Shown here in pieces: positions 7,884-15,788 of a stretch of DNA of 64,000 bases. The DNA lies in contig NZ_JAMYXC010000049.1 in NCBI RefSeq assembly GCF_024159025.1, forward strand, positions 1-64,000, read 5' to 3'. The stretch comes from Limimaricola litoreus. Lineage in GTDB: Bacteria; Pseudomonadota; Alphaproteobacteria; Rhodobacterales; Rhodobacteraceae. Made by a program: the position numbers and the translations under genes. Under the pieces are notes generated by a model. That model was not told the DNA's origin. It ran no database searches and saw nothing but the letters and a program-made list of their open reading frames with translations. Each line of letters starts with the position of its first letter. Positions within the stretch are counted from its first letter, which is position 1.

Positions 7884-7952
7884 ACGAAGCTTCTCGGCCG
7901 AGGACCAGCGCCGCCTGCGGCCGCCATCAGTGATGATCTCGTAGTCAGACAT
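7884..7952 (-). pseudogene. IS66-family tnpA remnant, first 23 codons
   Basis: From the ATG at 7952 the minus strand reads MSDYEIITDGGRRRRWSSAEKLR. This is the start of IS66 TnpA (the basic RRRRWS-x2-EK motif). It is cut at codon 23 by the IS3 end. No other IS66 gene follows. It is evidence for nested insertions at this spot. Confidence 0.7.
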
Positions 7953-7960
7953 ATGCACGT

Positions 7961-7980
7961 GCTTAGGCATTTGCCTAAGC
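7961..7980. repeat. 20-bp palindrome upstream of the IS66 remnant
   Basis: GCTTAGGCA and TGCCTAAGC are perfect 9-bp arms around TT. The palindrome lies 8 bp before the remnant tnpA start and may be part of the IS66 left-end region or a binding site. Confidence 0.4.
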
Positions 7981-8049
7981 CTCCATGGTTATGCCTGAGT
8001 GTCCGGACGAAATGGGGGCCAGTTCAATCGGTCATATTGGGCTCGAAGC

Positions 8050-8840
8050 GGACATGCGGCAGTGCGGCAGGCTCGGTTCGCCATGCACCGCAGATTTGCT
8101 ATGCTCGACCGTCGGCATGGCGCCGAAGACGTGGTGGGCGCGGTGGATTGGAGGAACCGCCATGCCGACTACCTGCCTGCCAGCCATCCGCACCTGCCGT
8201 CCCGCTTAGAACAAGGGCCGCATCATCGGTCAGAAGCGGCCGCTCGAACCGAAACATGTATGGGCGATCCGGGTCCGCCTCGAAATCGCTCAGAGGGCCC
8301 GCGAGCTGGCGCTCTTCAATCTCGCCATCGACAGCAATTTGCGCGGATGCGACCTGGTAAAGTTGAAGGTCGCTGACGTCTATGCGGCCGGACAGGTCAA
8401 GGACCGCGCTTCGATCGTTCAAAGCAAAACCCGAAGACCGGTCAGTTTCGAGATCACCGAGGGGACGCGAAGAGCCATCACGACCTGGCTCGAGACTCCG
8501 CTGATGGTTGGATCGGAGCACCTTTGGCCGGGGCGCTTTCACGAACGCTGGCATATCTCGACAAGGCAATACGCCCGCCTCGTGCGGGACTGGGTGGCCT
8601 CGATCGGTCTCGAACCAAGCGCCTACGGCACCCACTCCATGCGGCGGACCAAGGTGGCACAGATACATCGCAAGACTGGCAACCTCCGCGCGGTGCAGCT
8701 CCTGCTCGGCCACACGAAGATGGATAGCACCGTGCGCTATCTCGGCGTCGAGCTCGATGATGCGCTCGCCATCGCGGAGGCGGTTGAGCTCTGAGAAACT
8801 GGGTCGGTTGGTAGCGGCCGGCCCAAACCGGCCATTCGCA
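8050..8840 (+). repeat. Left arm of a long inverted repeat (integrase copy A)
   Basis: This stretch matches, in inverted orientation, about 17080-17870. Both carry the same 633-bp integrase gene plus recognisable upstream sequence (GCGGCAGGCTCGG, GCCGTCGGCATG) and downstream sequence (GGTAGCGGCCGGCCCA). The edges are approximate because similarity fades. The two arms enclose about 8.3-9 kb of cargo. Confidence 0.7.
8162..8794 (+). pseudogene. Short tyrosine integrase, copy A (TGG to TAG nonsense)
   Basis: This 633-bp frame has exactly the length and nearly the sequence of the intact copy at 17111-17743. It has ATG at 8162 and one internal stop, TAG at 8207-8209, where the other copy has TGG (RPA-W-NKG). 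The remaining frame is open, with LRGCDLV (first catalytic Arg), HSMRRTK (H-x-x-R), LLGHTKMDST and the Tyr in VRYLG. A single G-to-A change therefore silences codons 16 onward unless translation restarts. This small integrase type is common on alphaproteobacterial plasmids and islands. Confidence 0.85.
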
Positions 8841-8891
8841 AAACGTAGCGCGTGAGCACACGTTTGCTCCGAGCCCGCCCGAGCCAAGGCA

Positions 8892-9692
8892 CTACCCCGG
8901 CGATTTCTGCGCCTTCACGATGAGCGCTGGCATGTCGAATTCGATCATTTCGCCATCGACAACAAAGGGCTTCATGGTGGTTCTGGCCTCGCGGAGGAGC
9001 CGATCGAACTGCTCGTCAGTCAACACACCGCCGAGCGTCCATACGCAGGCGCGCTCGGTCGACACCAAGCTATCGATCGACTTAAAGCGGACCTTTCCGG
9101 TTCGCCGGACAATATCCGCGTATCCAAGACCCGCTTCGTTACAGAGGTCATGCAACAAGTTGGCGTTGCCGAGGCGGAAGGGAGCGCGGAAGGCATCGCC
9201 GACCTCCCTGCCGAACAGCCGGTCGAGAAGCAGCGCAAAGGCACCGTAGCCGGGTGAATTCTCGACGGCGTCGCAGACAGCGACCGCCAGTCGGCCGCTC
9301 GGCTTCAGGACCCGCATCATCTCGACAAGCGCTTTCGGCTTGTTTTCGAAGAACATAAAGCCGAACTGGCTGACGACTGCATCGAAGCTGTTGTCCGCGA
9401 AGGGCAGCGCCTCGGCCATTCCTTCCCGCCACTCGATCTCCTTCGACTTGTGGCGCGCGACCACCAGCATGTCCGGGTTAGCATCCAACCCGTTGACCTG
9501 GCCTGACGAGCCGACAATCCCTGATACGGCCAGTGTCAGTGCCCCTGTGCCACAGGCCACGTCGAGAACCCGATCGCCCTCCTGCACACCGGCTTCGGCG
9601 GCAACCACTGGTCCCCATGGCGCGAAAAGGGCCGGCACGAATTGCTCATCGTAGACCTCAGCCGGATCGCGCGCTTTGCCCCGGACATCCAT
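8892..9692 (-). CDS. Class I SAM-dependent methyltransferase
   Basis: A 266-residue cytoplasmic enzyme of the UbiE/Methyltransf_11 type. Motif I is VLDVACGTGALT (about residues 43-54). The acidic residue after strand 2 is in NGLDANPDML, and the post-motif segment AEALPFADNSFDAVVSQFGFMFF is typical. It probably methylates a small molecule; the acceptor is unknown. It is divergent from the AraC regulator at 9764 with 71 bp between starts, so the regulator may control it. It lies inside the integrase-flanked segment. Confidence 0.85.
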   Translation of the reverse strand: MDVRGKARDPAEVYDEQFVPALFAPWGPVVAAEAGVQEGDRVLDVACGTGALTLAVSGIVGSSGQVNGLDANPDMLVVARHKSKEIEWREGMAEALPFADNSFDAVVSQFGFMFFENKPKALVEMMRVLKPSGRLAVAVCDAVENSPGYGAFALLLDRLFGREVGDAFRAPFRLGNANLLHDLCNEAGLGYADIVRRTGKVRFKSIDSLVSTERACVWTLGGVLTDEQFDRLLREARTTMKPFVVDGEMIEFDMPALIVKAQKSPG

Positions 9693-9763
9693 CGTCGCCT
9701 CCCTGCGTTGCTCGGTGAGGCAGAACGGCTGGCTCTGCCCCTCTGCTCAAGCTATCCTGAGCC

Positions 9764-10873
9764 ATGGCGCAGACCCATCACCGGACATCCATATTCCTTG
9801 CCGGATCGTCCAGAATGCAGCTCGAACTGTCCGGAGATACGCGGCCGGGCACGACCGAGGTTCCATTTCTATGCCAGACCTCGGCCACCGATCCCCTGTC
9901 CGATGTCCTGAGGATGGTCAAACTCACCGGCGCGGTCTTCCACCTCGTGGAGGCGTCGTTTCCGTGGGGCGTGGCGGTGCCGCGAGCGCGCGATTACTCT
10001 TCCATCATCCTGCCGCGTGCGCAGCATCTAATCTCATATCACATCATTCTGAAAGGGTCGGGCTGGGTGGAGGTTCCGGAGATCGCCTCCACGCCGTTCG
10101 AAGCCGGCGACATCCTCGTTCTGTCCCATGGCGAGCCGTATTCGCTTCTCAGCGCACCAAGTCAGCGCCCGGAATACGACCAGGAGGCGACAGTCGCCTT
10201 CTTCCGCGATTGGATGGCCGGCAAGCTGCCGTTCGTCACCCGCGAGGGTGGAGGCAGGCCCGGAGGGGCTGAATACATTTGCGGTTTCCTTGGCTGTGAC
10301 ATGCTCCCCTTCAACCCACTGCTTGCCGCACTTCCCCGTCTGCTCCGGATAAGGCGCTCACGGACGACCAAGCAAGATCTGCTCGGAGGTCTGATCGACC
10401 TGACGCTGTCAGATGCCTGTCGACCCCAGATCGGGAGCGAATCCATTCGCCTCAGGTTGAGCGAGTTGATTTTCGTGGAGGTGGTCCGGCTATGCCTCGA
10501 AGCCTTGCCGGCGCACGAGACCGGCTGGCTGTCGGGTCTGAAGGACCCCTCGATCGGTAAGATTCTGACTTTGCTCCATGACGCTCCTGCGCGTCCTTGG
10601 ACACTCAAGCAACTGGCCCGGGAGGCGGGCATGTCACGCTCGGCGCTTGCGGCACGTTTCTCGCACCTGATCGGTCAGTCACCAATGCAGTATCTCACGC
10701 TTTGGCGAATGCAGATTGCCACGCGCCTCTTGGCCGACAACTCCCTGAGAGTCGCCACTGTGGGAAAAGAGGTGGGATATGAATCCGAGGCGGCCTTCAG
10801 CCGGGCTTTCAAGAAGATCGTCGGCGCCTCTCCGGCGAAATGGCGTGACGAAGCCAATAGGGTCGCGGTCTGA
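9764..10873 (+). CDS. AraC-family transcriptional regulator with cupin domain
   Basis: A 369-residue regulator. The N-terminal two thirds form a cupin-type sensing domain (FHLVEASFPWGVAVP, HLISYHIILKGSGWVEV, FEAGDILVLSHGEPY). The last 100 residues carry two helix-turn-helix units (WTLKQLAREAGMSRSALAARFSHLIGQSPMQYL and VATVGKEVGYESEAAFSRAFKKIVGASPAKWR). An internal ATG at 9815 is an alternative start. This type often controls a neighbouring oxidoreductase or dioxygenase; here the candidates are the divergent methyltransferase and the dioxygenase-like gene 74 bp downstream. Confidence 0.88.
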   Translation: MAQTHHRTSIFLAGSSRMQLELSGDTRPGTTEVPFLCQTSATDPLSDVLRMVKLTGAVFHLVEASFPWGVAVPRARDYSSIILPRAQHLISYHIILKGSGWVEVPEIASTPFEAGDILVLSHGEPYSLLSAPSQRPEYDQEATVAFFRDWMAGKLPFVTREGGGRPGGAEYICGFLGCDMLPFNPLLAALPRLLRIRRSRTTKQDLLGGLIDLTLSDACRPQIGSESIRLRLSELIFVEVVRLCLEALPAHETGWLSGLKDPSIGKILTLLHDAPARPWTLKQLAREAGMSRSALAARFSHLIGQSPMQYLTLWRMQIATRLLADNSLRVATVGKEVGYESEAAFSRAFKKIVGASPAKWRDEANRVAV

Positions 10874-10946
10874 TGCCGACATCCTCTTTGCACGACCGAG
10901 AGCCAAGCTCACGTGGATGTTCTCGTCATACGCAATGGAAACGCTC

Positions 10947-11507
10947 ATGACAGAACCATGGCGGACTCGTTTGCGGTATCGTGACAGCCAAGCATCGCTG
11001 AGGACGATCGACACGCCTTCATCCCAGTTCACGCGCCGCGGGCTGCTCGCCGTATCGGGTGCCATCTTCGCTTCGGGCCTCAATGGTCTCGTCCACCCGG
11101 GACATGCCGGAGGGCTCGCGCCGACGCCAACCATGCGCGGCGGGGCCAATAACTACCTGCCCGGCGCGCCGATCGTCGAGCGCATCGGCGGCGGTGGCGG
11201 CTTCTGGATGTCGGGCACCGTTCGCCGCGCGGGCGACGGGATGCCCTCGGCGCGGCGCCGCATCCAGATCTGGGCCCATACCACCGAGAGGCACGAACGC
11301 GACCCGCATAGCTATGGTGCCACTTCGACCGATGCCGAGGGCCGCTTCCGGCCGGAAATGCCGCAGATTGTCCCGGCGTTCGGCCAGCCGCATGGTCATC
11401 TCGCCTATGACGATGGCGTTGAGTTCAGGACCGTGTTCCTGCGCCCCGTCACGCGTAGCGCCCGCGACACGTCCTTATCTGTCGACTTCGTTCTCGAGTC
11501 CGCCTGA
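10947..11507 (+). CDS. Tat-exported intradiol-dioxygenase-like protein
   Basis: About 186 residues from ATG 10947; ATG 10935 is also possible. A twin-arginine signal follows a hydrophilic leader (SSQFTRRGLLAVSGAIFASGL). After it comes a beta-sandwich of the intradiol dioxygenase superfamily: GFWMSGTVRRAGDGMPSARRRIQIW near the start and GQPHGHLAY-x4-EFRTVFLRP at the end, where true enzymes have the RPAHIH ligand pair. No clear Fe(III) tyrosine ligands are visible, so it may not be a catechol dioxygenase. It is followed after 5 bp by a ferric-reductase-like membrane gene, a pairing I recall from related genomes. Confidence 0.65.
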   Translation: MTEPWRTRLRYRDSQASLRTIDTPSSQFTRRGLLAVSGAIFASGLNGLVHPGHAGGLAPTPTMRGGANNYLPGAPIVERIGGGGGFWMSGTVRRAGDGMPSARRRIQIWAHTTERHERDPHSYGATSTDAEGRFRPEMPQIVPAFGQPHGHLAYDDGVEFRTVFLRPVTRSARDTSLSVDFVLESA

Positions 11508-11512
11508 CGCAG

Positions 11513-12115
11513 GTGTCACCTGCCAGAACCATATTGATCTGGGGCTGCCTTGCGCTCGCGGTGTCGGTGCCGATCCTGATCGCCGCGCGAAGCTCGCTGC
11601 TGCAATGGCGCCAGCCGATCTACATCATGGGGGGCTTCGCCGGGATCGTCGCATTTGCAGCCATGCTTCGCGAACCGCTGCTCGTGGGGGCTACCTCCCG
11701 GGACTACCAGCGCGACGAGGAAAACACGTCCACCGCGTGGTCGGCACCGTCGTCGTGCTGTCGGTCGTCGTCCACGTCGGGGGCCTTTGGATCACCAGCC
11801 CCCCCCCCCCCGACATGATCGACGCGCTCACCTTCTCGGCGCCGACCGCGTTTTCGGCCTTCGGCGTCATATCCATGTGGATGCTGTTCTCGGCCGCGGG
11901 CCTCGCGCCGGCGCATCGGGATCAGGTCCCGGCGCGCCGGTCATGCCGGCATTGTGAACCTGGCCGTTCTCTCCGGCGTTGCCCACGCGATGCTGATCGA
12001 GGGCACGATGGACATGTTGTCGAAGGCCACACTCTGCCTCCTCGTCCTGATCGCAACAGGGAAGATCATGGCCGATCTCAAGATCTGGTGGAGTTTTCGC
12101 AACCGCAACAGGTGA
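11513..12115 (+). pseudogene. Ferric-reductase-like membrane protein, two frameshifts
   Basis: Joining frame 2 (11513 to about 11685), frame 1 (to about 11900) and frame 2 again gives about 200 residues with several membrane helices (ILIWGCLALAVSVPILIAA, GGFAGIVAFAAML, GTVVVLSVVVHVGGLWI, NLAVLSGVAHAMLIEG). The histidine in VVHVGG is suited to heme. This matches the ferric-reductase-like transmembrane family. The first shift looks like one G missing from the run at 11684-11688; the second, near 11900, restores the frame. A 13-base C run lies at 11799-11811. It is either a real pseudogene or an assembly problem at homopolymers. Confidence 0.65.
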
Positions 12116-12219
12116 TGCCGGTCGCATTGGCCGGGATGCGCAAGACAGTGACGGAATTCGTGCCCCCTGCGAAGGTCATACCGTGGTATTGAAGCCGGGT
12201 CCGGCAGGGAGATCAGCAC

Positions 12220-13134
12220 ATGGATGACCAGACCCCTCAGCGCCGCCTGACCGCGGCCGATTTCGATCAGGAATTGCTCGACCTCTACGACTACTACGCC
12301 CACGGCAAGATCTCGAAGCGCGAATTTCTCGACCGTGCCGGAAAGTGGGCCGTGGGCGGGCTGACCGCCATCGCGATCCTCGGCACGCTCGCGCCCGATT
12401 ATGCGCTGGCCCAGCAGGTGGCCGAGGACGATCCCGACATCTCCGGCGAGGACATCACCTACCCGAGCCCGAACGGCACCGGCGAGATCACCGCCTACCT
12501 GATTCGGCCCACAAAGACCGACCCGAACCAGCCGCCCGCGGCAGTGCTGGTGGTCCACGAGAACCGCGGTCTCAATCCTTACATCCGCGACGTGGTCCGC
12601 CGTCTCGCCAAGGCCGGCTTCGTCGCGATGGGGCCGGACGGCCTCTCGTCTCTCGGTGGCTATCCCGGAAACGACGACGAGGGCCGCGAGATGCAGCGCA
12701 GCCTCGACGGCGAGGCGCTGCTCAACGACCTCTTCGCGGGCTTCGAATACCTCCAGTCGCTCGATGGCACCAACGGCAAGGTCGGTGCGACCGGCTTCTG
12801 CTACGGCGGGGGCGTCGTGAACAAGCTGGCTGTGGCCTATCCGGAGATGGCTGCGGGCGTGCCGTTCTACGGAGCCGCGCCCGACAGCGCGCAGGTCGCC
12901 AGGATCGAGGCGCCGGTGATGATCCAACTCGCCGCGCTCGACCAGCGGATCAACGCCATGTGGCCGGAGTATCAGAAGGCGCTGGAGGAGAACGACAAGC
13001 GCTACGAGGCTCACATCTACCCGGGTGTGAACCACGGGTTCCACAACGACACGACGCCGCGCTACGACGAGGCTGCCGCGAAGCTTGCAGAAGAGCGCAT
13101 GGTAGCTTGGTTCCGGACCTATCTTGCCGGCTAA
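12220..13134 (+). CDS. Dienelactone hydrolase family protein
   Basis: A 304-residue alpha/beta hydrolase. A leader KISKREFLDRAGKWAVGGLTAIAILG looks like an N-terminal export or anchor segment, as in YghX-type members. The nucleophile elbow is GFCYGG (Cys), and the catalytic His is in VNHGFHNDT near the C-terminus. Asp of LAALDQRI is the likely third residue. Members open dienelactones or hydrolyse related esters; the real substrate is unknown. It begins 104 bp after the ferric-reductase remnant and is followed by the cobalamin riboswitch region. Confidence 0.85.
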   Translation: MDDQTPQRRLTAADFDQELLDLYDYYAHGKISKREFLDRAGKWAVGGLTAIAILGTLAPDYALAQQVAEDDPDISGEDITYPSPNGTGEITAYLIRPTKTDPNQPPAAVLVVHENRGLNPYIRDVVRRLAKAGFVAMGPDGLSSLGGYPGNDDEGREMQRSLDGEALLNDLFAGFEYLQSLDGTNGKVGATGFCYGGGVVNKLAVAYPEMAAGVPFYGAAPDSAQVARIEAPVMIQLAALDQRINAMWPEYQKALEENDKRYEAHIYPGVNHGFHNDTTPRYDEAAAKLAEERMVAWFRTYLAG

Positions 13135-13454
13135 GCAGGACTCTATGCTTCGCGACCGACCCACAGCGGACCTGGGTGCTCCGCGCGGCGAACGGCAGCT
13201 TCGAGCCCAAACCGACCGGGTTATTGCTGGCTCCCTTCGCACCCGCAGCATCCTATAGAACAACATTACGGCCCATTCCGGACATTCGCTCTAACTCAAC
13301 TGCCGCGAGATGCACTTTCCAAAACCCCCATCGGGCGTTCCGCGCTACGTGGTCGTCACAGAGTGACCTGTATGCGAGCACATGTGCCGCCATTGCCTCC
13401 GGTGCATAATCGGCGCTTGCCCTTGACGGAGGAAGCGTGCCATCCCTTTGCCGT
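13135..13454. other. Intergenic region without a supported gene
   Basis: Between the dienelactone hydrolase and the riboswitch I see no reading frame with a ribosome site or recognisable product. It should contain the promoter of the riboswitch-led operon, but I cannot place it. Confidence 0.5.
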
Positions 13455-13641
13455 GATGGTTCCCGTTGGCCCTTGAGGGCAACGCGGGATGAAAAGGGAA
13501 TACGGTGAGGTGTAGCCAACAGGCGCCGAATCCATGACTGCCCCCGCAACTGTGAGCGGCGAGCGTTTCCGAAAAGACCACTGGGTTCCACAGCCCGGGA
13601 AGGTTCGGAAAAGCGTAGACCCGCAAGTCAGGAGACCTGCC
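13455..13641 (+). ncRNA. Cobalamin (AdoCbl) riboswitch
   Basis: The conserved cobalamin-aptamer blocks occur in order: GATGAAAAGGGAATACGGTG near 13488, CGAATCCATGACTGCCCCCGCAACTGTGAGC with the B12-box-type CCCCCGCAACTGTGA at about 13540-13555, ACCACTGGG near 13577, CCGGGAAGG, and GACCCGCAAGTCAGGAGACCTGCC ending at 13641. It lies on the plus strand upstream of a small gene and an iron-siderophore/B12-type ABC transporter. High cobalamin should therefore shut off that operon. The outer limits are approximate. Confidence 0.92.
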
Positions 13642-13767
13642 ATCGCTGATGTTACTCAACCCGGGCGGGGTGTCCCGGACAGGAGGCCATGATGGCTCGC
13701 CGGCAACTGCCGCACCGAAATCGCCGGTCCCTCTGTGCGCAAGCCCCGCGAATGCGCGGAGGGCTGC

Positions 13768-14046
13768 ATGAACCGGACCAGATCGAACACCATCTGCCAA
13801 GCGGGCGCGACCTCACGAGCCAGCTGTAGCTGCGCCCGTAGACTGTCGAGGCAACTCGGACGCGCCGTCGACCTCGCTGCCGTGGCCGCCGGTCCCGACT
13901 TCGAGCTGACAGGAACGACGCGGCTCGACGGCTGCGGCCGGCGGGTCGTCTGGCGCGCACGGCGCGGCCGCGTGTCGCTCCGGATTGAACCCGAAGCGGT
14001 CGTCTCGATTCGCAAGGACCACGCTGCCATGCGGGTCTGGCAATGA
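13768..14046 (+). CDS. Small cysteine-containing protein in the B12-regulated operon
   Basis: A 92-residue product from ATG 13768, chosen because GGAGGG lies 5 bases upstream; an upstream ATG at 13735 is in the same frame. It has Cys residues in TICQ, SCSC and LDGCG and a C-terminal beta-rich part (FELTGTTRLDGCGRRVVWRARRGRVSL). It ends in an ATGA overlap with the ABC ATPase, so translation is coupled. I do not recognise the family with confidence; a small metal- or corrinoid-binding helper is a guess from context only. Confidence 0.6.
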   Translation: MNRTRSNTICQAGATSRASCSCARRLSRQLGRAVDLAAVAAGPDFELTGTTRLDGCGRRVVWRARRGRVSLRIEPEAVVSIRKDHAAMRVWQ

Positions 14047-14837
14047 CCGCCGCGTCCATCTCTGCCAGCGATCTGAGCTGGGGGCCGCGTCATGGGCCGG
14101 CGATCCTCAAGGGCGTGAGTTTTGACCTGGCCGCCGGCCGGACACTGGGCATCGTCGGGGCCAACGGCGCCGGCAAATCGACGCTGCTGCGACTGCTCTA
14201 CCGGTTTCACCGGCCCCATGGCGGCAAAGTTCATATCGGTGGCGGGGATCTGTGGCGCATGACGCCTCGGGCCGCAGCGCGCCGGGTCGCTGCCGTGCTT
14301 CAGGAGCAACCGACGGATTTCGCGCTGAGTGTGCGTGAGATCGCGGAACTGGGACGGGTGCCGCATCGCCGCGGCCTTTCGGGTTCCGGCACAAGGGAGG
14401 CCGAGATCGTCGAAGCGGCGCTGCACCGGCTCGACCTTGCCGGGCTGGCCGAGCGCCGTTTCGGCACGCTGTCTGGCGGAGAAAAGCAGCGCGTGATGGT
14501 GGCACGCGCGCTGGTGCAGGAACCGCAGGTGCTCATCCTCGACGAGCCCACCAACCATCTCGATATCCGCCACCAGCTCGAGGTGCTGGAGATGCTGCGC
14601 GGCCTCGACGTCACCATCGTCACCAGCCTGCACGACCTGAACCTTGCCTTCGATCTTTGCGACGAGGTGATGGTGCTGTCGCGCGGTCAGATGATCGCGC
14701 ACGGGACGCCGGATGCCGCGCTCGACCCGGCGACCGTGGCTCACGCTTTTGCCGTTACCGCCCGCCGCGAACGCCTCGAACCCTCGGGGCGCACCCGCTT
14801 CACCTACTCGCTCACCGCCTCTGACCGGACCTACTGA
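14043..14837 (+). CDS. ABC transporter ATPase (FecE/BtuD type)
   Basis: A 264-residue nucleotide-binding subunit. Walker A is GANGAGKST (about residues 39-47), the signature is LSGGEKQR, and Walker B is VLILDEPTNHLD, followed by the switch His in TSLHDLN. It powers uptake of a large metal complex through the permease at 15785-16840. Because the operon is preceded by a cobalamin riboswitch, the likely cargo is a corrinoid rather than a siderophore. Start and stop overlap or abut the neighbouring genes. Confidence 0.9.
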   Translation: MTAASISASDLSWGPRHGPAILKGVSFDLAAGRTLGIVGANGAGKSTLLRLLYRFHRPHGGKVHIGGGDLWRMTPRAAARRVAAVLQEQPTDFALSVREIAELGRVPHRRGLSGSGTREAEIVEAALHRLDLAGLAERRFGTLSGGEKQRVMVARALVQEPQVLILDEPTNHLDIRHQLEVLEMLRGLDVTIVTSLHDLNLAFDLCDEVMVLSRGQMIAHGTPDAALDPATVAHAFAVTARRERLEPSGRTRFTYSLTASDRTY

Positions 14838-14840
14838 CCC

Positions 14841-15788
14841 ATGACTTTCCGAATCCTTCCTGTCGCTTTTCTTCTTGCCGCCCCTGCCGCCGCTCAGGCT
14901 TTCCCCGTGACCGTGCAGAGCTGCGACCGTGAAATCACCTTCGAGGGCGCGCCGGAGCGCGCGGTGTCGAACGACGTCAACCTGACCGAGATGATGCTGG
15001 CGCTCGGACTGCGCGATCGCATGGTCGGCTACACCGGGGTCTCCGGATGGAAGACCCTCGACGAGAGGCTGCGCGCCGATGTCGAGACGCTGCCGGAGCT
15101 GTCGCCGCAATATCCTGGCCGCGAGGTGCTGCTGGGCGCCAATGCCGACTTCTACTTTGCCGGCTGGAACTACGGCATGAATGTCGGCGGCGAGGTGACG
15201 CCAGACACGCTCGCGCCTTTTGGCATTTCGGTCTACGAACTCACCGAAAGCTGCACGCATGTGATGGAGAAGCCCAAGGCGAGCTTCGAGGATCTCTATT
15301 CCGACATCCGCAATCTCGGGACGATCTTTGGGGTCGCGGAGCGGGCCGAAGCCCTGGTAGCCGACTGGCACGAGGATCTCGTTCGGCAGAAAGACGCTGC
15401 CGGGAACGGCGCCAGGCCACTTCGCGTCTTCGTCTATGACAGCGGCGAGGATACGCCGTTCACGGCCGGGCGCTTTGCCATGCCCACTGCACTCATCGAG
15501 GCCGCGGGCGGCGTCAACGTTATGGACGATTTAGAGAAGAGCTGGGCAACGGTCGGTTGGGAGGAGATGATCGCGCGCGATCCGGAGATGATCCTGATCG
15601 TCAATTACGGCGAGGTCACCGCCGCCCAGAAGCGCGAATTCCTGATGTCGAACCCGGCCTTCGCCGACGTCATCGCCGTGCGTGAGAACAATTTCGTTAC
15701 GCTCGACTATGTCGCTGCCACGCCTGGTCCGCGCAACATTGAGGCGGTGGGCGTGCTGGCTCGGGCCTTCGCCGAGGCGGGGGAATGA
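14841..15788 (+). CDS. Periplasmic substrate-binding protein of the corrinoid/iron ABC transporter
   Basis: A 315-residue protein with a clear Sec signal (ILPVAFLLAAPAAAQA) and the two-lobed type III periplasmic-binding fold of the BtuF/FhuD/FepB group (RAVSNDVNLTEMMLALGLRDRMVGYTG near the start, IARDPEMILIVNYG and TPGPRNIEAVGVLARAF near the end). It captures the ligand in the periplasm and delivers it to the permease. It is 3 bp after the ATPase stop and overlaps the permease start by 4 bases. The riboswitch suggests a cobalamin-type ligand. Confidence 0.88.
   Translation: MTFRILPVAFLLAAPAAAQAFPVTVQSCDREITFEGAPERAVSNDVNLTEMMLALGLRDRMVGYTGVSGWKTLDERLRADVETLPELSPQYPGREVLLGANADFYFAGWNYGMNVGGEVTPDTLAPFGISVYELTESCTHVMEKPKASFEDLYSDIRNLGTIFGVAERAEALVADWHEDLVRQKDAAGNGARPLRVFVYDSGEDTPFTAGRFAMPTALIEAAGGVNVMDDLEKSWATVGWEEMIARDPEMILIVNYGEVTAAQKREFLMSNPAFADVIAVRENNFVTLDYVAATPGPRNIEAVGVLARAFAEAGE

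Larger units (their letters stand above)
6581..7884 (-). mobile_element. IS3-family insertion sequence, 1304 bp
   Basis: The ends are inverted repeats: TGGCCTGCCCC at 6581 and its complement GGGGCAGGCCA ending at 7884, followed inside by GTGGTCC and GGACCAC. Two overlapping genes, orfA and orfB, lie on the minus strand. The bases ACG lie just outside the left end and recur at the right edge, so a 3-bp target duplication is possible. The two flanks do not belong to one gene: IS5 transposase is on the left and an IS66 tnpA start on the right. A deletion or recombination must have accompanied its arrival. Confidence 0.88.

Noticed and set aside
13656-15371. Long minus-strand open frame opposite the ABC transporter genes
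   Set aside because: It is a shadow of the ABC operon in GC-rich DNA; composition is Arg/Gly/Pro-rich with no family features.
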